A stretch of 64,000 nucleotides of DNA from Citrobacter sp. JGM124. Lineage in GTDB: Bacteria > Pseudomonadota > Gammaproteobacteria > Enterobacterales > Enterobacteriaceae. Of this stretch, positions 32,369 to 47,143 are shown piece by piece (position 1 is the stretch's first letter; every line of letters begins with the position of its first letter). The DNA lies in the NCBI RefSeq assembly GCF_018257795.1, contig NZ_JAERJD010000003.1, forward strand, positions 310,001-374,000, read 5' to 3'. The notes beneath the pieces are model-generated. The model was not told where the DNA came from. It saw only the letters and a list, made by a program, of their open reading frames with translations, and ran no database searches. A program made the position numbers and the translations under genes.

Positions 32369-33373
32369 TCAGACTTTATAAAAGTCCCGATACCAGTCAA
32401 CAAACTTCTTCACACCCTCTTTTACGGTGGTCTGCGGCCTGAAGCCAATCACCTCATACAGGGCCCGGGTATCGGCACTGGTTTCCAGCACATCCCCTGC
32501 CTGGATAGGCATCATATTTTTATCCGCCTCAACCCCTAAGGCCTCTTCCAGGGCGGTGATATAGTCCATCAGCTCAACCGGATTACTGTTCCCCACGTTG
32601 TATACCACATAAGGGGCGGAGCTGTGGGAAGGGGCACCCGTTTCCACCGTCCAGTTTGCATCCGGTGTGGGGATCACGTCCTGCAGGCGGACAATGGCTT
32701 CCACGATATCATCGATGTAGGTGAAGTCCCGTTTCATCTTCCCGTAGTTGTAGACATCAATCTGCTTCCCTTCCAGCATCGCCTTGGTAAATTTAAACAG
32801 GGCCATATCCGGGCGCCCCCAGGGGCCATATACCGTGAAGAAACGCAACCCGGTGGTGGGCAGCTGGTACAGGTGAGAGTAGGTGTGGGACATCAGTTCG
32901 TTGGCTTTTTTGGTGGCGGCATATAACGAAACGGGGTGGTCCACCGTATCATCGGTGGAAAAGGGCATCTTTTTATTCATGCCATACACGGAGCTGGAAG
33001 AGGCATACAACAGGTGCCCGACCTGATTATGCCGGCAACCTTCAAGGATATTCAGGTGGCCAATCAGGTTGGCTTCAGCATAGATGGACGGGTTTTCCAG
33101 TGAGTAACGCACGCCCGCCTGGGCGGCAAGGTGTATTACCCGGTCAAACTGTTCGGCGGCAAACAGGGCGGCCACTGTCTCTTTTTCAGCGATATCAATT
33201 TTATGAAAAGTAAAGGCATGGCCTGATATGGCGTCAAGACGAGCCTGTTTGAGCGTCACATCGTAATAGACATTCAGGTTGTCGATACCCACAACCTGAT
33301 GCCCCATGTCGAGAAGACGCTGGCATACTTGCGAACCTACAAAGCCAGCAGCGCCTGTGACCAGAAATTTCAT
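32369..33373 (-). CDS. uge: UDP-glucuronate 4-epimerase (Uge-like)
   Basis: NAD-dependent epimerase of 334 aa, the length of Klebsiella Uge. TGAAGFVGSQVCQRL, then HLAAQAGVRYSLENP, and the Y-x3-K in SLYAATKKANELM. The segment FTVYGPWGRPDMALFKFT is characteristic of the UDP-GlcA/UDP-GalA epimerase subgroup. It would convert UDP-GlcA from Ugd into UDP-GalA, which is used in LPS core or O-antigen. Transcribed opposite to its neighbours and convergent with ugd; it diverges from wzz. Confidence 0.9.
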   Translation of the reverse strand: MKFLVTGAAGFVGSQVCQRLLDMGHQVVGIDNLNVYYDVTLKQARLDAISGHAFTFHKIDIAEKETVAALFAAEQFDRVIHLAAQAGVRYSLENPSIYAEANLIGHLNILEGCRHNQVGHLLYASSSSVYGMNKKMPFSTDDTVDHPVSLYAATKKANELMSHTYSHLYQLPTTGLRFFTVYGPWGRPDMALFKFTKAMLEGKQIDVYNYGKMKRDFTYIDDIVEAIVRLQDVIPTPDANWTVETGAPSHSSAPYVVYNVGNSNPVELMDYITALEEALGVEADKNMMPIQAGDVLETSADTRALYEVIGFRPQTTVKEGVKKFVDWYRDFYKV

Positions 33374-33885
33374 ACCACTCCTTTACACACTGATATTATT
33401 CTTGGCACTTATCCCATAAAGGCTGTTTTACCAGCCATGCTGGCCCGGGACGAACAGGCCAGATTTTTGCCTGCCGTGTGTGCCCACATTGACGGGCATC
33501 ACAATGCCTGCGGGGATAAGCCCTTATGATGAAAATTTAGCGCAGCCATCATACCGCTATCTGTCCTATAAACAAAATCAGGAGTGGGGCTGATTAACGC
33601 CCGTTTTCTGGAATTATTCGGTTTATTCTGGCTAAAAAAAGCCTTGCTTTAAGCTAGCATAGCGCGTTGTGTGACTGAGTTGCCCAATTCGCAACAGGTG
33701 ACTTATGTGTGACTTCTGGCGCTACAGGCGGGGAATTTGTTAAACTGCTCAGTCAATAATCAGTTGGCAGTGGTCACCCTCCTTTTTTCGCCAATTTAGT
33801 CTAGGCTTATTTGGCTTTGGTTTAAACGTGTTTCTGATACAACGGATAGTCTGTTGTCTGGTTTAACTCAATGCATGGAGTGCAT
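33374..33885. other. Divergent intergenic region between uge and wzz
   Basis: 512 bp without a supported gene. Promoters for uge (minus) and wzz (plus) must lie here. The wzz start is fixed by GGAG five bases before the ATG at 33886. I see no clear RcsB, PhoP or PmrA box by eye and make no promoter call. Confidence 0.5.
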
Positions 33886-34863
33886 ATGAAAGAGAACGAT
33901 AAAACGCAACCCCGGGGTCGGGATGCGGATGAAATTGATATTATTGAGCTAATGTTACAGTTGTGGCGTTCCAGGGGGGTTATTGCACTGTTTGTGGTGC
34001 TGGGGCTGGTCATCAGCGGGGTGTGGGTGAGTCTGGCACCACAAAAATGGAGCTCGGTGGCGATTATCACACGCCCGGACAGCGCCCAGATTGCCAGTTA
34101 TACTCACGCAATCAGTGTGCTGGACGGCAGAAGTGCCCCGGATTCACGGGAGATAGAGTCCCGGGCGATTAGCCGTTTTGCCGTGGCCTTTGCGGCCCTG
34201 GCGGATACGCTGCATAACCAGCAGCATCAGGAAAATCTCACTATTGATCCTTCCGTGAAAGGGCAGAGTTTACCGTTAAAAGTGTCATATCAGGCTACCA
34301 GTGCCCGGGAGGCACAGGCAAAGTTAGCGGCCTATATTGATCAGACGGACCAAAAAATAGCCCATGATCTGCTGGCTGACCTGCAGGAAAATCTGCGGCA
34401 GAAAGTGACGACGCTGAACAGCTCGTTAGTCACCCAGGAAAAAATTGCCCAGGAGCAGAAGGATTTGCGTATTGAGCAAATTAAAGAAGCCCTTAAATTT
34501 GCTGAGGCGGCGAACATTAGCTACCCCCAGATCCGTCAGGGGGAGAATGCCACCCAGGACACCCTGTTGTTACTGGGCAGTGAGGCTTTAAGTGCTATGG
34601 TGGAGCGTGAGTCCACGCGGCCACTGACCTACCCGGGCAGTTACTTTCTTACCCGTCAGCAGCTGTTTGAAATAACAGATCTGAATGCCGACAAAATCAC
34701 ACTCAGCGCCTATCGCTATGTGTTAAAGCCCACGCTGCCGATTCATCGTGATGGCCCAAGAAAGGTGCTCTCCCTGATGCTGGGGGGGGTACTGGGGTTA
34801 TTTATTGGCTGTGGGGTGGTGATGGGGCGTAAGGCCTTACGGGACTACAAAAAATCCCATTAA
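33886..34863 (+). CDS. wzz: Wzz, O-antigen chain-length regulator
   Basis: Inner-membrane polysaccharide co-polymerase of 325 aa that sets O-chain modal length by acting with Wzy. Two membrane helices: N-terminal (about residues 31-52, VIALFVVLGLVISGVWVSL) and C-terminal (MLGGVLGLFIGCGVVMG). Between them is the long coiled periplasmic domain. The proline-rich segment LKPTLPIHRDGPRK before the second helix is the Wzz signature. A Shine-Dalgarno GGAG directs the start to 33886 rather than the ATG at 33871. It lies next to his, as is usual for wzzB. Confidence 0.93.
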   Translation: MKENDKTQPRGRDADEIDIIELMLQLWRSRGVIALFVVLGLVISGVWVSLAPQKWSSVAIITRPDSAQIASYTHAISVLDGRSAPDSREIESRAISRFAVAFAALADTLHNQQHQENLTIDPSVKGQSLPLKVSYQATSAREAQAKLAAYIDQTDQKIAHDLLADLQENLRQKVTTLNSSLVTQEKIAQEQKDLRIEQIKEALKFAEAANISYPQIRQGENATQDTLLLLGSEALSAMVERESTRPLTYPGSYFLTRQQLFEITDLNADKITLSAYRYVLKPTLPIHRDGPRKVLSLMLGGVLGLFIGCGVVMGRKALRDYKKSH

Positions 34864-34899
34864 TCCGGGGGCGCGGCCGGGTGGTGGTCAGATCGTTTC

Positions 34900-34924
34900 A
34901 GAGCCTGTCTGATCAGGCTCTTTT
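34900..34924 (+). terminator. wzz terminator
   Basis: AGAGCCTG (34900-34907) pairs with CAGGCTCT (34914-34921), followed by TTT. It is 37 bp after the wzz stop, and wzz and hisIE are convergent. Confidence 0.75.
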
Positions 34925-35052
34925 GCTTATCCGCTTAATCGGGCGGTGCCTGATATTGCCCTGTCCTGTCGGCACGCCCCGGTTATTCACACTCTCCTGG
35001 CCTCCACGGCCAGCCATGACGCCTGCGGGGGCAGGCGCCGTGTTCTGCTGCT

Positions 35053-35666
35053 TTATTTTTTGCCCTGATGACGCTGGCGCAGGTTGTTGATCACCGCACC
35101 CAAGTCCAGTTGTTGATCCTGAAGCAGAACCAGTAAGTGATAAACCAGATCCGAGGCTTCGTTTGTCAGCTCTTCCCGGTCGTTGACGGTGGCAGCCAGG
35201 GCAGTTTCGACCCCTTCTTCCCCGACCTTTTGTGCAATCCGCTTGGTGCCACTGGCATAGAGTTTCGCCGTATAGGAACTGTCGGGATCGGCTGTTTTAC
35301 GGGATGCCAGCAGCTGTTCCAGTTGATACAGGAAGTGCCAGTCGTGGTGGGTGTCGGCAAAGCAACTGCTGTTACCCAAATGACAGGTTGGCCCCACTGG
35401 GTTGGCGAGGATCAGCAGTGTATCGTTATCGCAGTCCGGGGTGATGCTCACCAGGCGTAATACATGGCCACTGGTTTCCCCTTTGGTCCACAGGCGTTGT
35501 TTGCTGCGTGAGAAAAAGGTCACTTTGCCGCTTGCCAGGGTTTGTGTCAGGGCTTCCGGGTTCATATAACCCAGCATCAGCACTTCACCTGACTGGGCGT
35601 GTTGCACAATGGCTGGCATCAAACCCTGCGTTTTTTCCCAGTCAAGCCGGGCCAGTTGCTGTTCCG

Positions 35667-35673
<7 letters not shown>
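35053..35673 (-). CDS. hisI: HisIE, phosphoribosyl-AMP cyclohydrolase / phosphoribosyl-ATP pyrophosphatase
   Basis: Bifunctional enzyme for steps 2 and 3 of histidine synthesis, 206 aa. The N-terminal cyclohydrolase has [18 protein letters not shown] and the metal site segment DCDNDTLLI with CHLGNSSCF. The C-terminal pyrophosphatase has [19 protein letters not shown]. It is the last gene of the his operon. hisF overlaps its start by seven bases. Confidence 0.96.
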
Positions 35674-41220
<5,547 letters not shown>

Positions 41221-41225
41221 GGGGG

Positions 41226-42125
41226 CTACTCCATCATTTTTTCAATCGGTAACACCAGGATTGAGCTGGCGCCCAGCGCTTTCAGTTTTTCCATGGTCTC
41301 CCAGAACAGGGTTTCACTACTGACCATGTGCATGGCAACACGTTGTTTTTCCCCTGCCAGTGGCAGGATAGTGGGGCGTTCAGCGCCAGGTAACAGGGCG
41401 ATAATGTCTTCCAGGCGTTCACTGGGGGCATGCAGCATAATGTATTTAGACTCACGGGCCTGAATCACCCCTTGAATACGGGTCATCAGTGTATCAACCA
41501 GCTGCTGTTTCGCCCCGGAAAGTTCCCCGTCACGCTGGATCAGGCAGGCTTTAGACTGGTAAATGACTTCCACCTCACGCAGGCCATTCGCTTCCAGGGT
41601 GATACCGGTGGATACCAGGTCGCAGATGGCGTCTGCCAGGCCGACTCGGGGAGCCACTTCAACGGAACCGTTCAGTAAGCAGGATTTAAACTGAATACCT
41701 TTGTTGTCCAGGTAACGCTTGAGTAAGTGTGGGTAGGAGGTGGCAATACGTTTGTTATTCAACCCTGTCAGGCCTTCCCAGGGGATATCGACAGGCGTGG
41801 CCAGTGACAGGCGACAACCACCGAAGTCAAGACGGCGCAGGGTCAGGTAGCGAGGATCTTCACCCTGAGCTCGACGGTTCAGTAACTCTTCTTCCAGCAC
41901 ATTTTCCCCGATAATTCCGAGATCAACCACGCCATCCATGACCAGCCCCGGGATATCGTCATCCCGTACGCGCAGGATATCGATGGGCATATTTTCGGCC
42001 TGGGCTATCAGACGTTGGGTATGGAGGTTGATCTTGATACCGCAGCGTGCAAGGAGTTCGCGCGACTCATCACTCAGGCGTCCTGACTTTTGCATCGCAA
42101 TACGTAAACGGTTGTTGTCGGTCAT
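41226..42125 (-). CDS. hisG: HisG, ATP phosphoribosyltransferase
   Basis: First, feedback-regulated step: ATP plus PRPP to phosphoribosyl-ATP. It is the 299-aa long form with a C-terminal regulatory ACT-like domain that binds histidine. N-terminus [21 protein letters not shown]-loop region [14 protein letters not shown]. It is the first structural gene of the operon, 130 bp after the leader peptide and just after the attenuator. Confidence 0.97.
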   Translation of the reverse strand: MTDNNRLRIAMQKSGRLSDESRELLARCGIKINLHTQRLIAQAENMPIDILRVRDDDIPGLVMDGVVDLGIIGENVLEEELLNRRAQGEDPRYLTLRRLDFGGCRLSLATPVDIPWEGLTGLNNKRIATSYPHLLKRYLDNKGIQFKSCLLNGSVEVAPRVGLADAICDLVSTGITLEANGLREVEVIYQSKACLIQRDGELSGAKQQLVDTLMTRIQGVIQARESKYIMLHAPSERLEDIIALLPGAERPTILPLAGEKQRVAMHMVSSETLFWETMEKLKALGASSILVLPIEKMME

Positions 42126-42160
42126 GTGTTGTTACTCCTGTGTATTCGAATATGACAGCC

Positions 42161-42193
42161 AAAAAAAAACCCCCGGAAGTATTCTTCCGGGGG
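42161..42193 (-). terminator. his operon attenuator terminator
   Basis: CCCCCGGAAG (42170-42179) and CTTCCGGGGG (42184-42193) form a perfect 10-bp stem with a TATT loop. On the minus strand nine T residues follow (42169-42161). Together with the His-rich leader this is classical his attenuation: stalling at His codons favours the antiterminator. Confidence 0.95.
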
Positions 42194-42255
42194 CTCTGTG
42201 CGTTCTGGCACCACTGGAAGAACATTTCGTCTCCCAGCACCAATCGCCTGAAAGA

Positions 42256-42306
42256 CTAGTCAGGGTGATGGTGATGATGGTGGTTTTTTAATTGAACGCA
42301 GGTCAT
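42256..42306 (-). CDS. hisL: his leader peptide
   Basis: A 16-residue leader, MTCVQLKNHHHHHHPD, with six consecutive histidine codons (CAC CAT CAT CAC CAT CAC) and a TAG stop. The E. coli leader has seven. It is translated during attenuation to sense charged tRNA-His. It lies 63 bp before the attenuator stem. Confidence 0.96.
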   Translation of the reverse strand: MTCVQLKNHHHHHHPD

Positions 42307-42505
42307 AAAATTCTCTGTGATTAGGATATCGTGGTCTCTGTAAACTAACCTAAACCAGATTACCGGATGGGTGCAAGGGCTTTTTAGGTTAATATTCATA
42401 TTCTGTCACGATGAGCGAATTGTCTGCTCTGTCTGACAGGAGTAGCCTTTGCTAAAGCATGGCTGTGATCGCAGCATATTATACTGCAAGACCAGGAGAC
42501 GGGGC

Positions 42506-43333
42506 ATGAAAAAGGTCGCAATCATTGGGTTAGGGTGGTTAGGTATGCCGTTGGCATTATCTCTGATGGCCCGGGGTTACCAGGTGCTGGGCAGCAAAAC
42601 AACAGAGGACGGTGTTGAAGCGGCAAAAATGTGTGGTATTGAAAGTTATTCCCTGGTGTTGCAGCCGCAAATGTTATGTGACAGTGATGCCCTGGATGCG
42701 TTATTCAATGTGGATGCATTGATTCTTACACTGCCCGCCCGCCGCAGCGGTGAGGGGGACGACTTTTACTTCCAGGCGGTGCAGCAGGTGGTTGACACGG
42801 CACTGGCTTATGGTGTGCCACGTATTATCTTCACCAGCTCCACGTCAGTTTATGGCGAAGGTGATGGGGTGGTGAATGAACAAAGTCCGTTGTTCCCTGT
42901 AACCGCCAGTGGAAAGACGTTAAAAGCGCTGGAAAGCTGGTTGCACAGCCTGCCCGGAACGGAGGTGGATATTCTTCGTCTTGCTGGTTTGGTGGGCCCG
43001 GGGCGGCACCCGGGGCGTTTTCTGGCGAACAAAACCCATGTCGCGAATGGTCAGAGCGGGGTTAATCTCGTTCACCTCGACGATGTGATTGATGCGCTGG
43101 CGCTGTTGTTACAGACCCCACACGGGGGGCATGTCTATAATCTGAGCGCGCCAGAGCACCCGATACGCGAGGTGTTTTACCCACAAATGGCAAAGCAGTT
43201 GGGGTTAATCCCCCCCCAGTTTGATCCCCATGCCAGCGGCGGTCCTGGAAAGCTGATTGACGGCAGTCTTATTTGTCGTGAGCTGGGGTTTGCCTATCAA
43301 TACCCGGACCCTTTGCAGATGCCTTTGCAGTAA
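42506..43333 (+). CDS. yeeZ: YeeZ, NAD(P)-dependent epimerase-like protein
   Basis: Rossmann-fold protein of 275 aa (274 in E. coli). It starts MKKVAIIGLGWLGMPLALSL, an unusual GLGWLG dinucleotide-binding loop, then IIFTSSTSVYGEGDG, LRLAGLVGPGRHPG and VHLDDVIDALALL. It resembles extended short-chain dehydrogenases, but the Y-x3-K dyad is not evident, so the reaction is unknown. The start is set by AGGAG ten bases before the ATG at 42506. It is transcribed away from hisG. Confidence 0.9.
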   Translation: MKKVAIIGLGWLGMPLALSLMARGYQVLGSKTTEDGVEAAKMCGIESYSLVLQPQMLCDSDALDALFNVDALILTLPARRSGEGDDFYFQAVQQVVDTALAYGVPRIIFTSSTSVYGEGDGVVNEQSPLFPVTASGKTLKALESWLHSLPGTEVDILRLAGLVGPGRHPGRFLANKTHVANGQSGVNLVHLDDVIDALALLLQTPHGGHVYNLSAPEHPIREVFYPQMAKQLGLIPPQFDPHASGGPGKLIDGSLICRELGFAYQYPDPLQMPLQ

Positions 43334-43760
43334 GGATTAATACCCTGTTTTAAACAAGGGTATAATGCCCGGTGGGTGATGGATTATTTCCCGGTGGTTA
43401 ACATATCGGGCGCCCCTAGTGTTTATGGGGTGCTCAGACCAGAAACGATGAAAAAATTTTCGTCGTTTTCGTTGAAAATAAATGTATTTTGCAGGCGTTA
43501 TTCTCTTGTCATTTGCCACCCGGTTAGGGCAAAATAGCCGTTCTGCAAAAAATGCATACTAACCGACGTTTAAGAGACGTCGGTTATTTTTTTGCAACCA
43601 ATAAAGTCAGACAAACGGCATTTGCCAAAAAACAAGAGGCCGGGCTTCGTACCGGATAGATACTAGCTTTTAAAAAACGACAGTTGTGTCGCCGAGGAAA
43701 TTAAGATGGGGCAGATTTTTGCTTTTGCGCAGGCTTTCACCGTATCAGGGGAAAATAACC
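43334..43760 (+). other. Intergenic region between yeeZ and plaP with internal terminator
   Basis: 427 bp. It begins with an imperfect hairpin (43340-43363) right after yeeZ. It then holds an AT-rich stretch and a strong rho-independent terminator (43561-43592) 170 bp before the plaP ATG. No protein-coding frame is supported. It may hold a small RNA or a regulated plaP leader. Confidence 0.55.
43561..43592 (+). terminator. Strong terminator upstream of plaP
   Basis: AACCGACGT (43561-43569) pairs perfectly with ACGTCGGTT (43577-43585), followed by ATTTTTTT. It lies 228 bp after the yeeZ stop and 170 bp before plaP. It could end a yeeZ read-through transcript, a small RNA, or a plaP leader. 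Confidence 0.85.
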
Positions 43761-45125
43761 ATGTCGCTTAACGTCACCGCAGGTACAAACAATCGCGTGG
43801 GTTTGAAGAAAACCTTAACGTTGCTTCCCGTAGTCATGATGGGGCTGGCCTATATGCAGCCCATGACATTGTTTGATACGTTCGGTATTGTTTCCGGGAT
43901 GACCGACGGTCATGTTCCGACAGCCTATGCTTTTGCTTTAGTGGCTATACTGTTTACCGCCCTGAGCTATGGCAAGCTGGTTCGTCGCTTCCCGTCTGCC
44001 GGTTCGGCCTATACCTACGCGCAAAAATCCATTAACCCGTTAGTGGGCTTTATGGTGGGCTGGTCATCGCTACTTGATTACCTGTTTATGCCGATGATCA
44101 ACATCCTGCTGGCGAAGATCTACTTTGAAGCGCTCGTGCCGGGTGTGCCTTCCTGGATATTCGTTATTGCGCTGGTGGGCTTTATGACGGTATCTAACCT
44201 GCGTAGTGTGAAAACAGTCACCAACTTTAACGGAACGATTGTGACCCTGCAGATCCTGTTGATTGCGGTCATTATTGGTATGGTTATTTATGGTGTCGCC
44301 GGTGGCGAAGGCCAGGCAACACTGACCAGCAGCAAGCCATTCTGGTCTGAAAATGCCCATATTGTGCCGATGATTACTGGGGCGACGATCCTCTGTTTCT
44401 CGTTCACGGGTTTTGACGGGATCAGTAACCTGTCTGAAGAAACTAAAAACGCTGAACGTGTTATTCCGTTGGCGATTCTGCTGACAGCGCTGGTGGGGGG
44501 ACTGATCTTTATCGTTTCTACCTATTTCTTGCAGCTGTACTTCCCGGATATCTCTCGTTTCACTGATCCGGAAGCCTCACAGCCAGAAATCATGTTCTTT
44601 GTGGCGGGTAAAGCGTTCCAGGTTGGCGCACTGATCTTCTCTACCGTAACGGTACTGGCATCAGGTATGGCAGCCCATATGGGTGTTTCACGCCTGATGT
44701 ATGTCATGGGGCGTGATGGTGTATTCCCTAACCGTGTCTTTGGTTATATTCATCCGAAATGGCGTACTCCAGCTTTTAACGTTCTGCTGGTTGGTGCAGT
44801 GGCGTTACTGGCACTGGATTTTGACCTGATTACTGCTGCGGCATTGATTAACTTTGGTGCATTGGTGGCCTTTACCTTTGTTAACTTGTCCGTTATCTCT
44901 CAGTTCTGGATCCGTGAGAAACGTAACAAGACTCTGAAAGACCATCTGAACTTCCTGGTTCTGCCGCTGATTGGTGCGCTGACGGTAGGTGCCTTGTGGG
45001 TTAATCTGGAAGAAAGTTCCATGATCCTCGGCCTTATCTGGGCAGCGATTGGCTTTGTTTATGTTGCTTGTGTGACTAAAAGCTTCCGTAACCCAGTACC
45101 ACAGTGCAGTGAAGACGTGGCATAA
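43761..45125 (+). CDS. plaP: PlaP, low-affinity putrescine importer
   Basis: Amino acid-polyamine-organocation (APC) permease of 454 aa with twelve predicted helices. E. coli PlaP (YeeF) imports putrescine by proton symport and supports surface motility. The N-terminal segment [20 protein letters not shown] and the TM6 stretch [18 protein letters not shown] match that protein closely. The ATG at 43761 ([10 protein letters not shown]) follows AGGGGA; upstream frame extension is not family sequence. A terminator follows. Confidence 0.93.
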   Translation: MSLNVTAGTNNRVGLKKTLTLLPVVMMGLAYMQPMTLFDTFGIVSGMTDGHVPTAYAFALVAILFTALSYGKLVRRFPSAGSAYTYAQKSINPLVGFMVGWSSLLDYLFMPMINILLAKIYFEALVPGVPSWIFVIALVGFMTVSNLRSVKTVTNFNGTIVTLQILLIAVIIGMVIYGVAGGEGQATLTSSKPFWSENAHIVPMITGATILCFSFTGFDGISNLSEETKNAERVIPLAILLTALVGGLIFIVSTYFLQLYFPDISRFTDPEASQPEIMFFVAGKAFQVGALIFSTVTVLASGMAAHMGVSRLMYVMGRDGVFPNRVFGYIHPKWRTPAFNVLLVGAVALLALDFDLITAAALINFGALVAFTFVNLSVISQFWIREKRNKTLKDHLNFLVLPLIGALTVGALWVNLEESSMILGLIWAAIGFVYVACVTKSFRNPVPQCSEDVA

Positions 45126-45142
45126 AATCTATGCATCACGTG

Positions 45143-45169
45143 AAAAAGGCGCCGGAAGGCGCCTTTTTT
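45143..45169. terminator. Terminator between plaP and sbcB
   Basis: AAAAAGGCGCC (45143-45153) pairs with GGCGCCTTTTT (45158-45168). It has T-runs on both strands and sits between convergent genes, so it probably serves both. Confidence 0.88.
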
Positions 45170-45212
45170 GTGTCTGTAGCAGGAAAGATAACCTCTGCTG
45201 AAGCAGTCAATA

Positions 45213-46640
45213 TTAACCAACTAGCTGGCGAGCATAGTCAAACAACGCTTTGAGTTGCTTAAGTTTTTCCTGATCTCCTTCATACTGGTTATACAGGGTT
45301 TCCAGCTCCAGCACATAGGCTTGTACCTTCTCCTGGCTGAGTTGTTCCTGGCGATGCTGCAGCCAGCGACGTTGTTCTGCTTCATTCAGGGTTTCTGGCC
45401 AGTTCCGGGCGCGGTAGTTAAATAACAGGGGCTCAATACGGCCATCAACAAAGGTGAGGCCTGTATCCCCAAGCTGATCAGGGGGGGTCTGTTGCACAAT
45501 CCCCATGGCAGTGCGATCCGCATCACTAAAAAAGCCGTTATACAGCTGGGCATCAACATTATCCACCGGGATAAAGGGAGGCGCCTCGGCAAACAGGGCG
45601 ACCACTTTTTCCCGTACCTGGGGGTTGTTGCGCAGAATGTTTAAGTTTGTCAGGCAGTGCTGGCGATCGATCCCCAGGCGTTCTGCATCTTCCGGGCGCA
45701 GCGTGTTCGCCACCGCCAGTACCGGACATTTATTGAGATGCACCAGTTTGATGGGGACTGCCGCGGTATCCCCAAGCTGATTTTTGGGGGTGTATAGCTG
45801 CGTGCGCAGGGTATCCGCATCCAGTGTCAGTAAACTGGAAATGTCCCCGGCAAGGTCAACCATGATCACCGCATTACGATTATCAGGATGCCAGGCCAGT
45901 GGGGCGACCCAGCTGGTGTTACCCCGCCATGCCCCGAACATGCCGGAGACATGAACCAGGGGTTTCATTTGCGGGATATCAATCAGCGTTTGCAGTTTCT
46001 GTTTACTGCGGTAGTTATAGAGGTAATCAAACAGACGTGGCTGGCGGCTTTTTACCAGGCTTGCCATGGCAATAGTGGCATAGACATCCGCCATGGCATC
46101 ATGGGCATTACTGTGTTCAATGCCATTCGCCCGGGTTAAATGTTCAAGGCGGAAACTGACCAGGCCATCTTCATTTTCTGGCCAGATGATCCCTTCAGGA
46201 CGCAGGGCGTAACAGGCCCGCATGACATCAAGCAGGTCCCAGCGTGAATTATTATGCTGCCAGCTCCAGGCATAAGGATCGTAGAAGTTACGGTAGAAAA
46301 TATGGCGTGTCACTTCATCATCGAAACGCACATTGTTGTAACCAACGATACAGGTATTTGGGGTGCTGAACAGCCCATGAATGCGTTTGGCAAATGCTGC
46401 TTCGTTCTCGCCCTGGGCCAGTGCTTGTTGTGGAGTTATCCCGGTTATCATCACCGCTTCAGGTTGGGGTAAATAGTCATCCGCCGGGCGGCAATAAAAC
46501 ACTTCCGGGGTGCCTGTCGCAGTAAACTCACTGTCCGTACGCAGCGCAGCAAACTGTGCCGGGCGGTCTAATGACGGACTCTTGCCGAAGGTTTCATAGT
46601 CGTGGAACAGGAAGGTAGGTTGTTGTTCTGAGTTATTCAA
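45213..46640 (-). CDS. sbcB: Exonuclease I
   Basis: Single-strand 3'-5' DNA exonuclease, 475 aa, used in mismatch repair and recombination. DEDD-type catalytic residues: DYETFG near residue 14, ILGYNN-like VGYNNVRFDDEV, and SNAHDAMADVYAT carrying the HD pair. The reading frame begins with TTG (no in-frame ATG or GTG between it and a stop two codons upstream), so a TTG start is indicated; the Shine-Dalgarno is weak. Upstream sequence is accessory DNA, so the native promoter may have been replaced. Confidence 0.95.
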   Translation of the reverse strand: MNNSEQQPTFLFHDYETFGKSPSLDRPAQFAALRTDSEFTATGTPEVFYCRPADDYLPQPEAVMITGITPQQALAQGENEAAFAKRIHGLFSTPNTCIVGYNNVRFDDEVTRHIFYRNFYDPYAWSWQHNNSRWDLLDVMRACYALRPEGIIWPENEDGLVSFRLEHLTRANGIEHSNAHDAMADVYATIAMASLVKSRQPRLFDYLYNYRSKQKLQTLIDIPQMKPLVHVSGMFGAWRGNTSWVAPLAWHPDNRNAVIMVDLAGDISSLLTLDADTLRTQLYTPKNQLGDTAAVPIKLVHLNKCPVLAVANTLRPEDAERLGIDRQHCLTNLNILRNNPQVREKVVALFAEAPPFIPVDNVDAQLYNGFFSDADRTAMGIVQQTPPDQLGDTGLTFVDGRIEPLLFNYRARNWPETLNEAEQRRWLQHRQEQLSQEKVQAYVLELETLYNQYEGDQEKLKQLKALFDYARQLVG

Positions 46641-47143
46641 TGTTTATTTGCGTCCAGTTGTGTTATCTACATCGCTGTTATTAAATTGATTTTTCAACAA
46701 GTGACCCGCTCTTGGGTCTTCTTTTGTATCTATCAATTGTTTACTGTTTACGTGAGCCCACGTCATATTGCGTACCATATATGCACCAAATCCATTTTTC
46801 CATGGTTGATTTACCGATATTCATTGCGGTATTTGCGACGGTTTAATGCTGGTCAAGCATAAGCTGGGTTGCTTCGAGTCTGAACCGGAGGCTGAAATTT
46901 CATCTGTTACGTCCGGCCATGATGTCACCTGTTTGAGTTATTAGGTGATGATATCACTTCTGTTCAGGTAGCTGGATTGACGATATCTCTACACTGAGAT
47001 CTTTTCTGGGTAAATCTGGCACTAACTTTTTCAATAAAATCTTTCTATCATTAAAGAGCCACTGTACTTGCTCAATTATGATACAGGCGTAAGATATTAA
47101 ATTGTATCGCGGGAAGCCGATAACATCATGAGGAACAAAGGAA
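46641..47143. other. Accessory intergenic region upstream of sbcB
   Basis: 503 bp between sbcB and the PAAR gene. It contains a decayed IS3-type orfA remnant (46789-46920, minus) and a 44-codon open frame directly upstream of sbcB (46644-46778, minus) of unknown status. The last 160 bp are AT-rich and should hold the promoter of the PAAR gene. Confidence 0.6.
46789..46920 (-). pseudogene. Decayed IS3-family transposase OrfA remnant
   Basis: On the minus strand from ATG 46920 the frame reads MAGRNR, stop, NFSLRFRLEATQLMLDQH, stop, TVANTAMNIGKSTMEKW. This follows the N-terminus of IS3/IS911-type OrfA helix-turn-helix proteins (pattern RRNFS-x-EFK-x-E-A-x-QLV-x-DQ-x-YTVADAA-x-A-M-x-VG-x-STM-x-RW). 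It has two in-frame stops and ends after about 44 codons, so it is inactive. It suggests past insertion-sequence activity in the pocket between sbcB and foxA. Confidence 0.72.

Noticed and set aside
42240..42310. His-rich hexamer as an engineered tag
   Set aside because: It is the natural his leader peptide followed by its attenuator.
46644..46778. 44-codon open frame on the minus strand ending 4 bp before sbcB
   Set aside because: Starts inside the region of the insertion-sequence remnant, has no Shine-Dalgarno or recognised similarity; kept only as a note in the intergenic entry.
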